From assembly GCF_000372865.1 (NCBI RefSeq), contig NZ_KB889965.1, forward strand, positions 765,902-829,901: DNA of 64,000 nucleotides, written 5' to 3'. The position numbers and the translations under genes are program-made. This document shows positions 36,681 to 45,521 of this stretch, piece by piece (the first letter of the stretch is position 1; the number at the start of each line of letters is the position of its first letter). Source of the stretch: Methylosarcina fibrata AML-C10. Its GTDB lineage: Bacteria; Pseudomonadota; Gammaproteobacteria; Methylococcales; Methylomonadaceae. Below the pieces are notes generated by a model. That model was not told where the DNA came from. It worked only from the letters and a program-made list of their open reading frames with translations, and searched no databases.

Positions 36681-36716
36681 AAAAAAGCCTCCTTCGCTCT
36701 TGCAAGCTAAGGAGGC
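36681..36716 (-). terminator. intrinsic terminator on the minus strand
   Basis: GCCTCCTT (36687-36694) and AAGGAGGC (36709-36716) form an 8-bp stem. On the minus strand it is followed by TTTTTT (A tract 36681-36686). It therefore ends the small membrane-protein gene. On the plus strand it may also slow polymerase after the dehydratase gene, but there it is followed by A, not T. Confidence 0.75.
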
Positions 36717-36787
36717 AAAAAATCAAGCAGGAGTACTATTGAGGAGGATCTGCTTGTCAGTTAAACACTAGAGGGAAGTGATAGTCG

Positions 36788-36940
36788 TTAATGATGGGAC
36801 CGAGCGCGCATCGCAATGTTGCTGTAGATCGCCGCAACGGCGAACGATACGGTGGAAATAATGAACTGACCGTAAATAAAGGATCCGACGCCGGTAATCA
36901 ACAACAAGCCTATTAAAATGTCGTTTTTGAAATTGTTCAT
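36788..36940 (-). CDS. 50-residue membrane protein, function unknown
   Basis: A 50-residue protein with two hydrophobic segments (about residues 8-24 and 26-44) and a basic C-terminus ending RSHH. The ATG at 36940 has GGAG with 7-nt spacing, and an intrinsic terminator follows on the same strand. These support a real gene despite its size. A longer in-frame start at 37033 is rejected. It lies opposite to the glycan locus and is separated from the LysR gene by a repeat. I do not recognise a family. Confidence 0.6.
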   Translation of the reverse strand: MNNFKNDILIGLLLITGVGSFIYGQFIISTVSFAVAAIYSNIAMRARSHH

Positions 36941-37424
36941 GATCAATCTCCGGGAATGACGTTTTAGATAACTGTAACGATTGAAGCTGTGCAAAAGAAT
37001 TTGTTTATAGACTGATTTAGTAATACTATACATTGATAATAACAGGATACAATATAGTAATTATTAAATGGATTGTTTCCTAATATGAAACAACTAAAAA
37101 TGTCAACTTATTTTGCTATTCGGCTTCGCTTCGCATTGGAAAAGATTGAAGCGCCGGGTCATGGAAAGAGGCAATTCCTGCCGGTCTATCGTTAGGGTTT
37201 GGATGTAAATTATTTCCCCGTTTAAGGCATAGGATGCTGCCGACGATAGGAGGCGCACTTGTGCCCCAGAGGGTATCGTTCGCGATGGATACCCTAAAGG
37301 GCACAAGTGCGCTTCACTTCGTTCAGCACATCCTGTTCTATGATTCCGGTTAAAGAAGTCATTTTTGACCGTGTCTTTAATAGGAATCGACAATCCCTGT
37401 GACTACTATTTAGAGGAAACCTCG
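36941..37424. other. AT-rich gap with palindromic repeat
   Basis: About 480 bp between the small membrane protein and the LysR gene. It contains an AT-rich first half and the large palindrome at 37253-37312. An open frame across 37103-37393 on the minus strand translates repeat sequence and is not taken as a gene. Confidence 0.5.
37253..37312. repeat. 60-bp imperfect palindrome, dispersed-repeat type
   Basis: Arms 37253-37277 and 37288-37312 are 25 bp each: an outer perfect 14 bp (GCGCACTTGTGCCC) and an inner perfect 7 bp (GGGTATC), separated by a 4-nt unlike segment, around a 10-nt loop. The flank (TTCACTTCGTTCAGC at 37313-37327) is the kind of sequence seen in dispersed repeats, whose translations read AERSEA. 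It may be a MITE or REP unit. Copy number is not visible from one window. Confidence 0.6.
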
Positions 37425-38333
37425 GTGGATAAACTGACCAGTATGAATGTTTTCGTGCGGGTGGCGAAAGCGGGAAGTTTCGCTGGCGGCGCTCGGGATC
37501 TGGATATCTCCAGGGCCATGGCGACCAAACACATCATTCATCTTGAAGGGTGCCTCGGCACTCGCCTGTTTAACCGGACGACGCGCAGCCTGAGCCTGAC
37601 CGAAGTCGGCGCGGCCTATCTTGATCGATGTCAGCAGGTTTTGCTCGACGTCGAGGAAATGGAAGCGGCGATTACCCATCTTCAGACCGAACTTCGGGGC
37701 GTATTGAAAATCAGCGCTCCGCCCGTGATCGGAGCGACTCACATCTCCCAGGCAGTCTCCGAATTCCTCAAGCTGCATCAGGACTTGAACGTGGAACTGA
37801 TTCTGCAAAGCAGTCCCGGTGATCTGATCGATGACGGCATCGACCTGGCGATTTATCTGGGACCGCTCGATGATACCAGCATGTTCGCCCGAAAACTGGC
37901 CAGTTCGAGCCTGATGGTTTGCGGTTCTCCCGATTATTTCGCCAAACAGGGCACTCCCGAGACGCCCGAAGATCTCGTCCGACACAGTTGCCTGGTCAAT
38001 TGGGCAATTCCTCCCAAAAACAAATGGCCTTTCAAAACCGAAACGGGCTATAAGACCATTCCCGTCACCGGCCGAATGCAGGCCAACGTGGCCGATGCCA
38101 TTCGCATTGCCGCCATTAACGGCCTGGGCCTGATCATGCTGCCCATTTACATCGTCGGCCGCGATATCGAAAAAGGCCGGCTGGTTCCGGTTCTGGAGCA
38201 ATACTCGCCGCCGCCGCTGGAAGTTCATGCGGTCTATCCGCATAGAAAATATCTGTCGGCCAAGGTGCGGCAGTTTATGGATTTTCTGCAAGCCTGGCTG
38301 GAACCTCGGGTCAGCAAGCCCGGACCGGAATGA
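37425..38333 (+). CDS. LysR-family transcriptional regulator
   Basis: A 302-residue LysR regulator. The winged HTH is at about 1-60 (FVRVAKAGSFAGGARDLDISRAMATKHI shortened as SFAGGARDLDISRA), followed by a periplasmic-binding-like effector domain (about 90-295) with the family's DLAIYLGPL. The GTG at 37425 has GAGG at 37413-37416 with 8-nt spacing; an earlier in-frame start at 37365 lacks one. It overlaps the methyltransferase gene by 4 nt, so it is transcribed with the genes it may control. The effector is unknown. Confidence 0.9.
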   Translation: MDKLTSMNVFVRVAKAGSFAGGARDLDISRAMATKHIIHLEGCLGTRLFNRTTRSLSLTEVGAAYLDRCQQVLLDVEEMEAAITHLQTELRGVLKISAPPVIGATHISQAVSEFLKLHQDLNVELILQSSPGDLIDDGIDLAIYLGPLDDTSMFARKLASSSLMVCGSPDYFAKQGTPETPEDLVRHSCLVNWAIPPKNKWPFKTETGYKTIPVTGRMQANVADAIRIAAINGLGLIMLPIYIVGRDIEKGRLVPVLEQYSPPPLEVHAVYPHRKYLSAKVRQFMDFLQAWLEPRVSKPGPE

Positions 38334-38911
38334 TGGAAGCGCCGGACGAAAAATGGGATCGTATCTACCGTGAGTCCGAGCCGGACCTTGCCCCGCCCGC
38401 TCAGGTTCTGGAAGACAACGAGTATTTATTACCGGAGACCGGAACCGCTCTCGATCTGGCGTGCGGCCTGGGCGCCAACGCCATTTTTCTTGCGCGGCGG
38501 GGATTGAACGTAACCGCCCTTGATCGGTCTCGAGTCGCCATCGACAAACTCGGCCGATACGCCGGGGCCTACCGGCTTCCGATCGAAGCCCGGAGGCAAA
38601 ACGTCGATTCATTGTCTTTACCGGAAGCGATCTACGACGTCGTCGTAATCAGCCGTTTTCTTGACCGGACGTTAAGCGATGCGATAATAGCCGCCTTGAA
38701 ACCGGAAGGTTTGCTGTTTTATCAAACCTACACACGGGAAAAACAAATGGGCCAGGGACCCGATCGTCCGGAGTTCCTGCTCGGAGTCAATGAATTGCTG
38801 GCGATGTTTTCATCGCTGAGAGTCGTTTATTACCGGGAAAACGGCTTTATCGGCGATTGCCGGCTCGGATTGAGAAACGAGGCCCGGTTTATCGGTCAAA
38901 AAATCAGGTGA
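38330..38911 (+). CDS. class I SAM-dependent methyltransferase
   Basis: A 193-residue methyltransferase with the SAM motif ALDLACGLGANAIFLA near residue 40 and an acidic second strand ALDRS. It resembles small TehB/UbiE-like enzymes, some of which detoxify tellurite or thiol compounds. The start overlaps the LysR stop by 4 nt, and a rhodanese follows 7 nt later. Substrate is not known. Confidence 0.85.
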   Translation: MMEAPDEKWDRIYRESEPDLAPPAQVLEDNEYLLPETGTALDLACGLGANAIFLARRGLNVTALDRSRVAIDKLGRYAGAYRLPIEARRQNVDSLSLPEAIYDVVVISRFLDRTLSDAIIAALKPEGLLFYQTYTREKQMGQGPDRPEFLLGVNELLAMFSSLRVVYYRENGFIGDCRLGLRNEARFIGQKIR

Positions 38912-38918
38912 GGTTATC

Positions 38919-39311
38919 ATGATCGAACAGTTAAATCCAAAACAGGCCTGGGAATTGATGCGGCAAAACAGCAAGGCTGTCATCGTCGACGTCAGGACGA
39001 AAATAGAACACGGCTTCGTGGGCCATCCGCCCGGCGCTGTCCTGATTCCCTGGAAGGAAGGGCCCGACTGGCAGTTGAATCCGAATTTTATCGGCGAGGT
39101 CAAACAAGCGGTGCCGGATATCGAGGCGCCGGTCTTACTGCTGTGCCGGAGCGGGCAGCGTTCGCAGGACGCCGCCGTGGCGCTCGAACAGGCAGGTTAC
39201 CGACATCTGGTCAATATCGTCGAAGGTTTCGAAGGCCCTCTGGATGAAAACAGGCACCGGGGCAATCTCGGCGGCTGGCGATTCCACGGCTTGCCCTGGG
39301 AGCAAAGTTAG
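38919..39311 (+). CDS. rhodanese-domain sulfurtransferase
   Basis: A 130-residue single rhodanese domain. The catalytic Cys is C76 in LLLCRSGQRSQ, a typical active loop. The end GGWRFHGLPW is common in small proteobacterial rhodaneses. The ATG at 38919 follows GAGG. It carries sulfane sulfur in an unknown pathway. Together with the upstream methyltransferase and the downstream TauE/SafE-type permease it suggests a small sulfur-handling group. Confidence 0.9.
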   Translation: MIEQLNPKQAWELMRQNSKAVIVDVRTKIEHGFVGHPPGAVLIPWKEGPDWQLNPNFIGEVKQAVPDIEAPVLLLCRSGQRSQDAAVALEQAGYRHLVNIVEGFEGPLDENRHRGNLGGWRFHGLPWEQS

Positions 39312-39513
39312 GCATTCCGGTTTATGCAGCCGGCCGAGCGAAGACGCCGACGCTCTTCCTCGCCCGGCTCTGCGGGCTGAAGAGGCCCCGGCCGGGCAGG
39401 ATGTCCTTACCGCCGTTGAAAAAGGCCGGTCCAGCCGGGTCCCGTCGGTTTTTCGCGCCCGATAAGGGCCGAAACCGCAATGAAAGTCCCCTCTGCCAGC
39501 CAACAGTCGATCC

Positions 39514-40320
39514 ATGTTTTCCACCATGATTCCGGATTTTTCTTTTTATCAAATGGCGTGCATCGCCCTCGTGTTCGTCTGGACCGGATTCGTCCGGTCG
39601 GGCCTCGGGTTCGGCGGCGCGGCCCTGGGCTTGCCGCTGATTTTGTTCGTTCAGGACACCCCTCTTTTATGGCTGCCCATCATCGGCATGCACTTGTTGT
39701 TTTTTTCCGGCCTGACGCTGCTCAATCGGCTGCATAACGTCGACTGGCGTTATTTGCGCCGCACCTCGATCTATATTTTTCCTGCGGCCATCGTCGGCGT
39801 CTTCGGCCTGTTGAATCTTCCGGCCTTGTGGCTGAACAGCTTCATTTATTCGGTTACCTTGTTTTACGGTTTTATCTGGCTGCTCAACCGGGGCATTGAA
39901 AGCCGCCATGTCTGGGCGGACAGAGGACTGCTGGTGCTGGGCGGCTACGTGGCCGGCATTTCCCTGTCCGGGGCGCCGTTGATGGTGGCCGTTTACATGC
40001 GCAACGTCAGCAAACATCAATTGCGCGACACTCTGTTCGTGTTGTGGTTTATCCTGGTGACCCTCAAGATGACAACGTTCGTCGCTTTATCGGTCGATCT
40101 GCATTTTCCGATGGCGCTGGCGCTGCTGCCGGTTGCCGCGATAGGGCATCTGCTCGGCCTGAAGGCGCACAACGCCATCCTGCGTCATGATGTGCTGTTC
40201 AAACGCTGGACCGGTGGCGGTCTGGTCGTGGTCAGCGCTTTGGGATTATGGAACTTGTACGGCGCTTCGCTTAAAGATTTTTACGAGTGCATCGCGATTA
40301 ACACGTGCTTTCTTCCTTGA
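39514..40320 (+). CDS. TauE/SafE (TSUP) family permease
   Basis: A 268-residue membrane protein with about eight spans and the family segment SGLGFGGAALGLPL near residue 30. TSUP proteins are thought to export sulfite, sulfoacetate and similar anions. It lies 200 nt after the rhodanese on the same strand. The start may be ATG 39514 or 39526. The transported anion is inferred only from family and context. Confidence 0.85.
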   Translation: MFSTMIPDFSFYQMACIALVFVWTGFVRSGLGFGGAALGLPLILFVQDTPLLWLPIIGMHLLFFSGLTLLNRLHNVDWRYLRRTSIYIFPAAIVGVFGLLNLPALWLNSFIYSVTLFYGFIWLLNRGIESRHVWADRGLLVLGGYVAGISLSGAPLMVAVYMRNVSKHQLRDTLFVLWFILVTLKMTTFVALSVDLHFPMALALLPVAAIGHLLGLKAHNAILRHDVLFKRWTGGGLVVVSALGLWNLYGASLKDFYECIAINTCFLP

Positions 40321-40594
40321 ATTCTTCATATTCTCCACGACAGGCTTTTTCCATGCCTGTTCCGAGGCCCTACGGCACCGATTGGCATGCGCTATTTATT
40401 AATTCAGGATCATCGGGTTATAATTGAAAGTTTTTATCCGCTGGGTATCTTGGTCGAAGCGTTTTACAGTGCAGGCACAAACCATTAGAGTCGGGCCGAA
40501 CAAGCGCCGGCCTGGACATAAAAACCGGATAACTTTCGGATAGGGACGGCCTGGCCTCTCTATTTTCAATCAAGCTCTTTTATTTTAAAAACTT

Positions 40595-42418
40595 ATGACT
40601 ATCAGCAAGTTAAGAAACGTTGCCATTATTGCTCACGTTGACCACGGTAAAACCACTCTGGTCGACAAGCTGCTGCAACAATCGGGAACGTTCGCCGCGC
40701 ATACCAAGATGGGTGAGCGGGTCATGGATTCCAACGATCTGGAGAAGGAACGGGGCATTACCATTCTGGCCAAGAATACGGCGCTGGATTGGAACGGCTA
40801 TCACATCAACATAGTCGATACGCCCGGCCATGCCGATTTCGGCGGCGAAGTCGAGCGGGTCCTGTCCATGGTCGATTCGGTCTTGCTGCTGGTGGATGCG
40901 GTCGACGGGCCGATGCCGCAGACCCGGTTCGTTACCCAGAAGGCGTTTGCCCTGGGATTAAATCCGATCGTGGTCATCAATAAAATCGACCGGCCCGGTG
41001 CGCGGCCGGATTGGGTGGTCGATCAGACCTTCGACCTGTTCGACCGCCTGGGCGCCACCGACGAACAACTGGATTTTCCGATCGTGTATGCGTCGGCGAT
41101 CAACGGTTATGCAGGGCTTGATGCGAACGTGACCGGCGGCGACATGACGCCTTTGTTCGAAACGATCGTCGAGAAAGTCAGCCCGCCCAAGGTCGACTTG
41201 GACGGACCTTTCCAGATGCAGGTTTCCAGCCTGGATTACAATACTTACGTCGGCGTGATCGGCATCGGCCGCATCCAGCGCGGCACGGTCAAGCCCGGCA
41301 TGAACCTGTCGATCGTCAGCAGGGAAGGGGTCGAGAGAAAGGGACGCATGCTGCAATTGTTCGGATTCCACGGACTGGAACGGATCGAAGTGCCCGAAGC
41401 CCGGGCCGGCGACATCATCGCGTTCACCGGCATCGAAAAACTGGAAATTTCCGACACCCTGTGCCATCCCGACGCGGTCGAAGCCCTGCCGCCGTTGACC
41501 GTCGACGAACCCACGGTGACCATGACCTTTCAGGTCAACAATTCGCCGTTTGCCGGCAAGGAAGGCAAATTCCTGACCTCCCGACAGATACGCGACCGGC
41601 TGGAGAAGGAATTGCAGCATAACGTGGCGCTTCGGGTCGAGGATACCGGCGATCCGGACAAATTTAAAGTCTCGGGCCGGGGCGAGCTGCATTTGTCGGT
41701 GCTGATCGAAAACATGCGCCGCGAAGGCTTCGAGCTGGGCGTTTCCCGGCCCGAAGTCATCATCAAGGAGATCGACGGCGAAAAATGCGAACCGTTTGAA
41801 ATGGTGACGATCGAACTGGAAGAAATTCACCAGGGTGCGATCATGGAGAAACTGGGCGAACGCAAGGGCGATCTGCTGAACATGGTTCCGGACGGCAAGG
41901 GCCGGGTGCGCCTGGAATACATGATGCCGTCGCGCGGGTTGATCGGTTTTCAGACCGAATTCATGACGGCGACATCGGGATCCGGCTTGTTTTACCATGT
42001 TTTCGACCATTACGGGCCGATGAAAAAAGGCGAGCTGGGAGCGCGCAAACGCGGCGTGCTGGTGTCCATGGTGCAAGGCAAGGCCCTGGCGTATGCGTTG
42101 TTTGCCCTGCAGGAGCGCGGCGAATTGTTCGTCGTGCACGCCGATGAAGTTTACGAGGGGATGATCGTGGGCATTCATTCCCGGTCGAACGATCTCGTGG
42201 TCAATCCGACCAAGGCCAAACAACTGACCAATATCCGCGCCGCCGGTTCCGACGAAAACCTGATTCTGACGCCGGTGCAAAAAATGACCCTGGAACAGGC
42301 GCTGGAGTTTATCGACGAAGACGAACTGGTCGAGGTGACGCCGAAGTCGATCCGGTTGCGCAAAAAGCTGTTGCTCGAGCATGAGCGCAAACGAGCGGCC
42401 AAGGACCGGGCCGACTAG
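40595..42418 (+). CDS. typA: ribosome-associated translational GTPase TypA/BipA
   Basis: A 607-residue translation-factor GTPase. G motifs are AHVDHGKTT (G1), RGITI (G2), DTPGHADF (G3) and NKIDRPGA (G4). Domains follow the EF-G-like plan with the BipA-specific C-terminal domain ([30 protein letters not shown]). BipA supports ribosome assembly and growth at low temperature or under stress. The start has a plausible upstream site, and a 270-bp non-coding region precedes it. Length is standard. Confidence 0.97.
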   Translation: MTISKLRNVAIIAHVDHGKTTLVDKLLQQSGTFAAHTKMGERVMDSNDLEKERGITILAKNTALDWNGYHINIVDTPGHADFGGEVERVLSMVDSVLLLVDAVDGPMPQTRFVTQKAFALGLNPIVVINKIDRPGARPDWVVDQTFDLFDRLGATDEQLDFPIVYASAINGYAGLDANVTGGDMTPLFETIVEKVSPPKVDLDGPFQMQVSSLDYNTYVGVIGIGRIQRGTVKPGMNLSIVSREGVERKGRMLQLFGFHGLERIEVPEARAGDIIAFTGIEKLEISDTLCHPDAVEALPPLTVDEPTVTMTFQVNNSPFAGKEGKFLTSRQIRDRLEKELQHNVALRVEDTGDPDKFKVSGRGELHLSVLIENMRREGFELGVSRPEVIIKEIDGEKCEPFEMVTIELEEIHQGAIMEKLGERKGDLLNMVPDGKGRVRLEYMMPSRGLIGFQTEFMTATSGSGLFYHVFDHYGPMKKGELGARKRGVLVSMVQGKALAYALFALQERGELFVVHADEVYEGMIVGIHSRSNDLVVNPTKAKQLTNIRAAGSDENLILTPVQKMTLEQALEFIDEDELVEVTPKSIRLRKKLLLEHERKRAAKDRAD

Positions 42419-42429
42419 AGCCTCCGCAA

Positions 42430-42457
42430 GGGGAGCGGATCATTTATTCCGTTCCCC
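42430..42457. terminator. hairpin after typA
   Basis: GGGGAGCGGA (42430-42439) pairs with TCCGTTCCCC (42448-42457), one G-T, with an 8-nt loop, 12 nt after the typA stop. No T run follows, so it is only a probable terminator. Confidence 0.4.
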
Positions 42458-42581
42458 GGCCGAATGCCGGGGTTGGATCGAGTACGGCGGCCGGATTTCT
42501 CCCGCAGGAACCTCGATAAAGAAGCCGCGTGTGAATTCAATCTTGATCCGGCCCGATGCCTGGGTAGCCCTGTCCTGTGCT

Positions 42582-43076
42582 TCAATCTTTTTTTATTACG
42601 CTGATCGTGCCGTTCGCTTCGATATAGCTTTGCTTGACTTCTTCCAGGCGCTCTATCCCTTCTTCCCGCAGCTTTCCCATTAATTCTTCTTCGCTGACCA
42701 TTTCCAGCCTCAGGTTCCGCCGCTGGAGCCGCCCATCCTTGATCAGAAGCCGGGGAGGCGGACGCAGCAGGCGCTGCACCGCCGGAAAGTGATAACCCAG
42801 CCAGTCGAGAAAATAATCCCAGAACGCCAGCGTGGAGACGAGAACAAGCCCTTCCGTGATCGACTTGTAGTCATGGGCCATGGCGTTTTGCGCGGCGTCG
42901 GCGATCAGTACGACGACGAGGAGGTCGGAAATGCCCAGCGCTCCCGCTTCACGCCTGAGCAGCCGCAGCACGATGAAGAGAAAGAAATACACGATCGTGC
43001 CGCGCAGGAAGATTTCTCCGATAGGCAGGGAAGGAATGAAAAAGGCTTGCCAATCGATTGAATGAAACGTGCTCAC
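42582..43076 (-). CDS. DUF421 (YetF-like) membrane protein
   Basis: A 164-residue DUF421 protein with three N-terminal membrane segments (about 22-95) and a cytoplasmic alpha/beta domain. The segment SDLLVVVLIADAAQNAM and LLIKDGRLQRRNLRLEMVSEEEL are family hallmarks. The ending (NGTISVIKK) is typical. Function of the family is unknown beyond membrane association. It converges on typA. Confidence 0.88.
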   Translation of the reverse strand: MSTFHSIDWQAFFIPSLPIGEIFLRGTIVYFFLFIVLRLLRREAGALGISDLLVVVLIADAAQNAMAHDYKSITEGLVLVSTLAFWDYFLDWLGYHFPAVQRLLRPPPRLLIKDGRLQRRNLRLEMVSEEELMGKLREEGIERLEEVKQSYIEANGTISVIKKD

Positions 43077-43166
43077 TGCGTTTGCTCCCGGGTACGATGC
43101 CGCGCAGCCGGAACTCCGGATGCCAGAGCCGGGCTTTTCTTTCGCTGTGCGGCGGAAGGATGTTTA

Positions 43167-43586
43167 TCAGATTAGAGCTGGCGAAAGATGAAATAAATCC
43201 CTTGTTTTGGAGGCTGCCCGCGTGACCTGGCGTTTGTTTTGTCGTCTCGCCGAGGTTGGGTTAGAGTATTTTCGATTGACATGCAAAGGACTGCCGGAGC
43301 AGGAGCGAATTCCTTCGATTTTCCGGGTTTCGCTGCGGAGAATGATGAACAGAGGGACGCAAGGCAGTCCGTCGTAGAAGAAAACGCCGATCGAGCCTTT
43401 GGCGGAGCCGTCTATCCGGGTCATGACATCTTCCAGTGAAACTTTGAACAATTTGGAATAATCATTGAATTCGTGCTCATTGAATCCGGTCGTTTCCGTG
43501 GCGCGTAACTTGTCGATACGGCTGTCCGGTTTGCTTTGCGCCAGGAAGATCGCGTGACATTCCGGATGAAAATAAAATGGTGCGGC
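43167..43586 (-). pseudogene. open frame downstream of and in frame with the SPOR gene; possible gene remnant
   Basis: Directly after the TAA of the SPOR gene (43587-43589) the same frame stays open for 139 codons to 43167. The first 80 codons look protein-like (FYFHPECHAIFLAQSKPDS, SKLFKVSLEDVMTRIDGS, VFFYDGLP), while the rest is less so. No ATG or GTG with a ribosome binding site starts it; the first ATG is at the codon in VMTRIDG and a TTG is at 43451. It could be a remnant of a lost gene. I do not recognise the family. Confidence 0.3.
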
Positions 43587-44837
43587 TTAACTGTTGGCCA
43601 CCCAGATGGAATCGAGTTGCAATGGTTTTTTTATTTTTTCGGCGTAAGCCGCGGCTTGTTCCTGCCGGGTAAAACCGCCCACGCGCAGCCGATACCATTT
43701 GGACTGATCAACTTCGACTTCGACGATTTCGGTGCGAACGCCTTTTTTGATCAATTGCAGGGCCTGCTGTTCGGCATCGCTTCGCTGTCTGAAGGAGACT
43801 AAATTAACGAACCAGCCCGGTTTGGCATTCGTCGTTTCCGGCATGGTAAAGGCTTTGCCGGACGATGAAGAATGACTGCCGGCATCGAAGGATTTTTCAA
43901 ACGAGGTCTGCCGGATTGTTCCGCCGTTTGGCATCGCAACGGGCAACAGGGTTTCGGAAGGCGTTTCGTGTTCGGCCGTTTTTCCGATTCCGTTGTTTTG
44001 AGCAGGCCCCGAGGTTTCTTGCCGAGGCAGCCCGGTCTGAGCGGATAATCCCGGTGCTTGCCGTGACGGCTCAGTTGCAGTCAGCGCGAAAACCGCGACG
44101 GCGGCCGATCCGACGCTGATCCCTAAAGCAATGCAACTGAAAACGAAAGCTTTTTTTGTTTGGGCTGCCATCGCGTTCCGGAACTCTTTTTCTTCCGCGC
44201 TGATGACGCGTCGTTCGGAAGTCCCGTACTCCAAAACGGGGAGAGGTTCTTCATCAATCGAAGAGGATTGGCTTTGGCCGAAAGGTACCGGCGTTTCGGC
44301 CGGATCGTCCTCGATCGGTTCGATCCGGCTGGGAATCGTCCCCAGCTCGACCAGATCTTCAATCCGAAGCTTTTCTTCACGAATGGCCCCCGGCAGAGCA
44401 AGCGCCGAGTGCTCGTCCAGGCGCCAGGATTCGGATTCGACGGCAAAATCGATGGTTTCGGCGGCTGCGGAATTGTCGGCAAACGGCGGTTCCGGCCGGT
44501 TCTGAACCGGATCGATTGAGGACAAGGAAACGGCGGGGGCTTCTTCGTCAAGCGTTATGAGAGGCTCGATTTTATTGGCCGCAGGCCGTTCTTCGACAAG
44601 GGTTGCAAAATCGACCGGTCCTTCCCGTTCCTCAATCCAGGGGTTCCACGGAGCAGGGGGCTCGTGGTCGTTTTCTGCATCGAATCCGGTGTTCATGAGT
44701 AAACGATCGATGGCATCTTCATCCTCCAGATCTTCGGTCAACGGCGCATAAAGATTCGCGTCCGAGGGTGCAAATACGTCGCGGTATCGTTTTTCTTTAG
44801 ATTTTTTGTGCAGAGAAACTGTCATTTTTGTACTCAT
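43587..44837 (-). CDS. SPOR-domain membrane protein
   Basis: A 416-residue bitopic protein: a long acidic cytoplasmic region (1-228), one membrane span (231-253), a Pro/Ser-rich periplasmic linker, and a C-terminal SPOR domain (about 341-416, GWFVNLVSF to WYRLRVGGF). SPOR domains bind denuded septal peptidoglycan, so a cell-division role is likely, as for DamX or DedD. The cytoplasmic part is unusually long and low in complexity (many Glu/Pro/Asp). Starts at ATG 44837 or 44825 are both possible. Confidence 0.85.
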   Translation of the reverse strand: MSTKMTVSLHKKSKEKRYRDVFAPSDANLYAPLTEDLEDEDAIDRLLMNTGFDAENDHEPPAPWNPWIEEREGPVDFATLVEERPAANKIEPLITLDEEAPAVSLSSIDPVQNRPEPPFADNSAAAETIDFAVESESWRLDEHSALALPGAIREEKLRIEDLVELGTIPSRIEPIEDDPAETPVPFGQSQSSSIDEEPLPVLEYGTSERRVISAEEKEFRNAMAAQTKKAFVFSCIALGISVGSAAVAVFALTATEPSRQAPGLSAQTGLPRQETSGPAQNNGIGKTAEHETPSETLLPVAMPNGGTIRQTSFEKSFDAGSHSSSSGKAFTMPETTNAKPGWFVNLVSFRQRSDAEQQALQLIKKGVRTEIVEVEVDQSKWYRLRVGGFTRQEQAAAYAEKIKKPLQLDSIWVANS

Positions 44838-44989
44838 TAATAGTAAGATAGGAATAAATTTCGGCCTTGGTATTCAATGTTAGTCGCTATCGAAATAAAT
44901 GTCTTTCGTTTAAGGGTAATCAAACTTAAAGCTAGTACAGCGCAGTGATTAATAACAGGATAAACCTACAGAATCATAAGAACAAAATA

Positions 44990-45514
44990 ATGAAACTGGC
45001 TCTCACCGTTCTAGGTCATAACCCGTCCACTCTCATTTCGGATATATTACCGGCCATTCGCGATAGCCGATGCAGTATCCTTGAATTAAGATCGTCGCGC
45101 CTGGTTCAGGCCTACGGCGCTTACCTGCTGATCCAGGGAAACTGGAACCAGATCGCCAAATTCGAAAGCGCCCTGGAAGCCATCCAGAAAAGAACGGAAA
45201 TAAAAATTCATGCCATCCGGCCGGAACAAAAAGAAAAGGGGAGGGACTACGTGCCTTATTCCCTGGAAACCATCTCCCTGGACCGCGACAACATCATCGA
45301 ATCCCTCACGGCCTTTCTCTGCGAACGGGAAATCGAAATCGAAGAAATAACCGGCAGCGCCTATCAAGCGCCTTATATTCAGACTTCGGTGTTTTCCACC
45401 CGCTTTATCATTTTAATACCTCCGCAACTGCGATTGCTGGCCTTACGCGAAGAATTTCTGGACTTTTGCGACCAATTGAATATCGACGCCATTCTTGAAC
45501 CCATTAAACGCTAG
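44990..45514 (+). CDS. GcvR-like ACT-domain protein
   Basis: A 174-residue protein with two ACT-like domains (about 1-80 and 90-170), in the manner of the glycine cleavage repressor GcvR. The N-terminus MKLALTVLGHNPSTLISDI lacks the Asp of the usual GxDrPG pattern (GHNPS), and the second part has RDNIIESLTAFLCEREIEIEEI. It ends 7 nt before the bcp start, and gcvR-bcp is a common gammaproteobacterial gene pair, which supports the call. A longer start at 44945 is less likely. Confidence 0.8.
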   Translation: MKLALTVLGHNPSTLISDILPAIRDSRCSILELRSSRLVQAYGAYLLIQGNWNQIAKFESALEAIQKRTEIKIHAIRPEQKEKGRDYVPYSLETISLDRDNIIESLTAFLCEREIEIEEITGSAYQAPYIQTSVFSTRFIILIPPQLRLLALREEFLDFCDQLNIDAILEPIKR

Positions 45515-45521
45515 GTTATTG

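Noticed and set aside
37103-37393. Minus-strand frame before the LysR gene
   Set aside because: It translates the palindromic repeat, producing the AERSEA-like peptide typical of repeat DNA.
40958-42382. 474-codon minus-strand frame opposite typA
   Set aside because: Antisense shadow of typA; His/Arg/Asp-rich with no recognisable domain.
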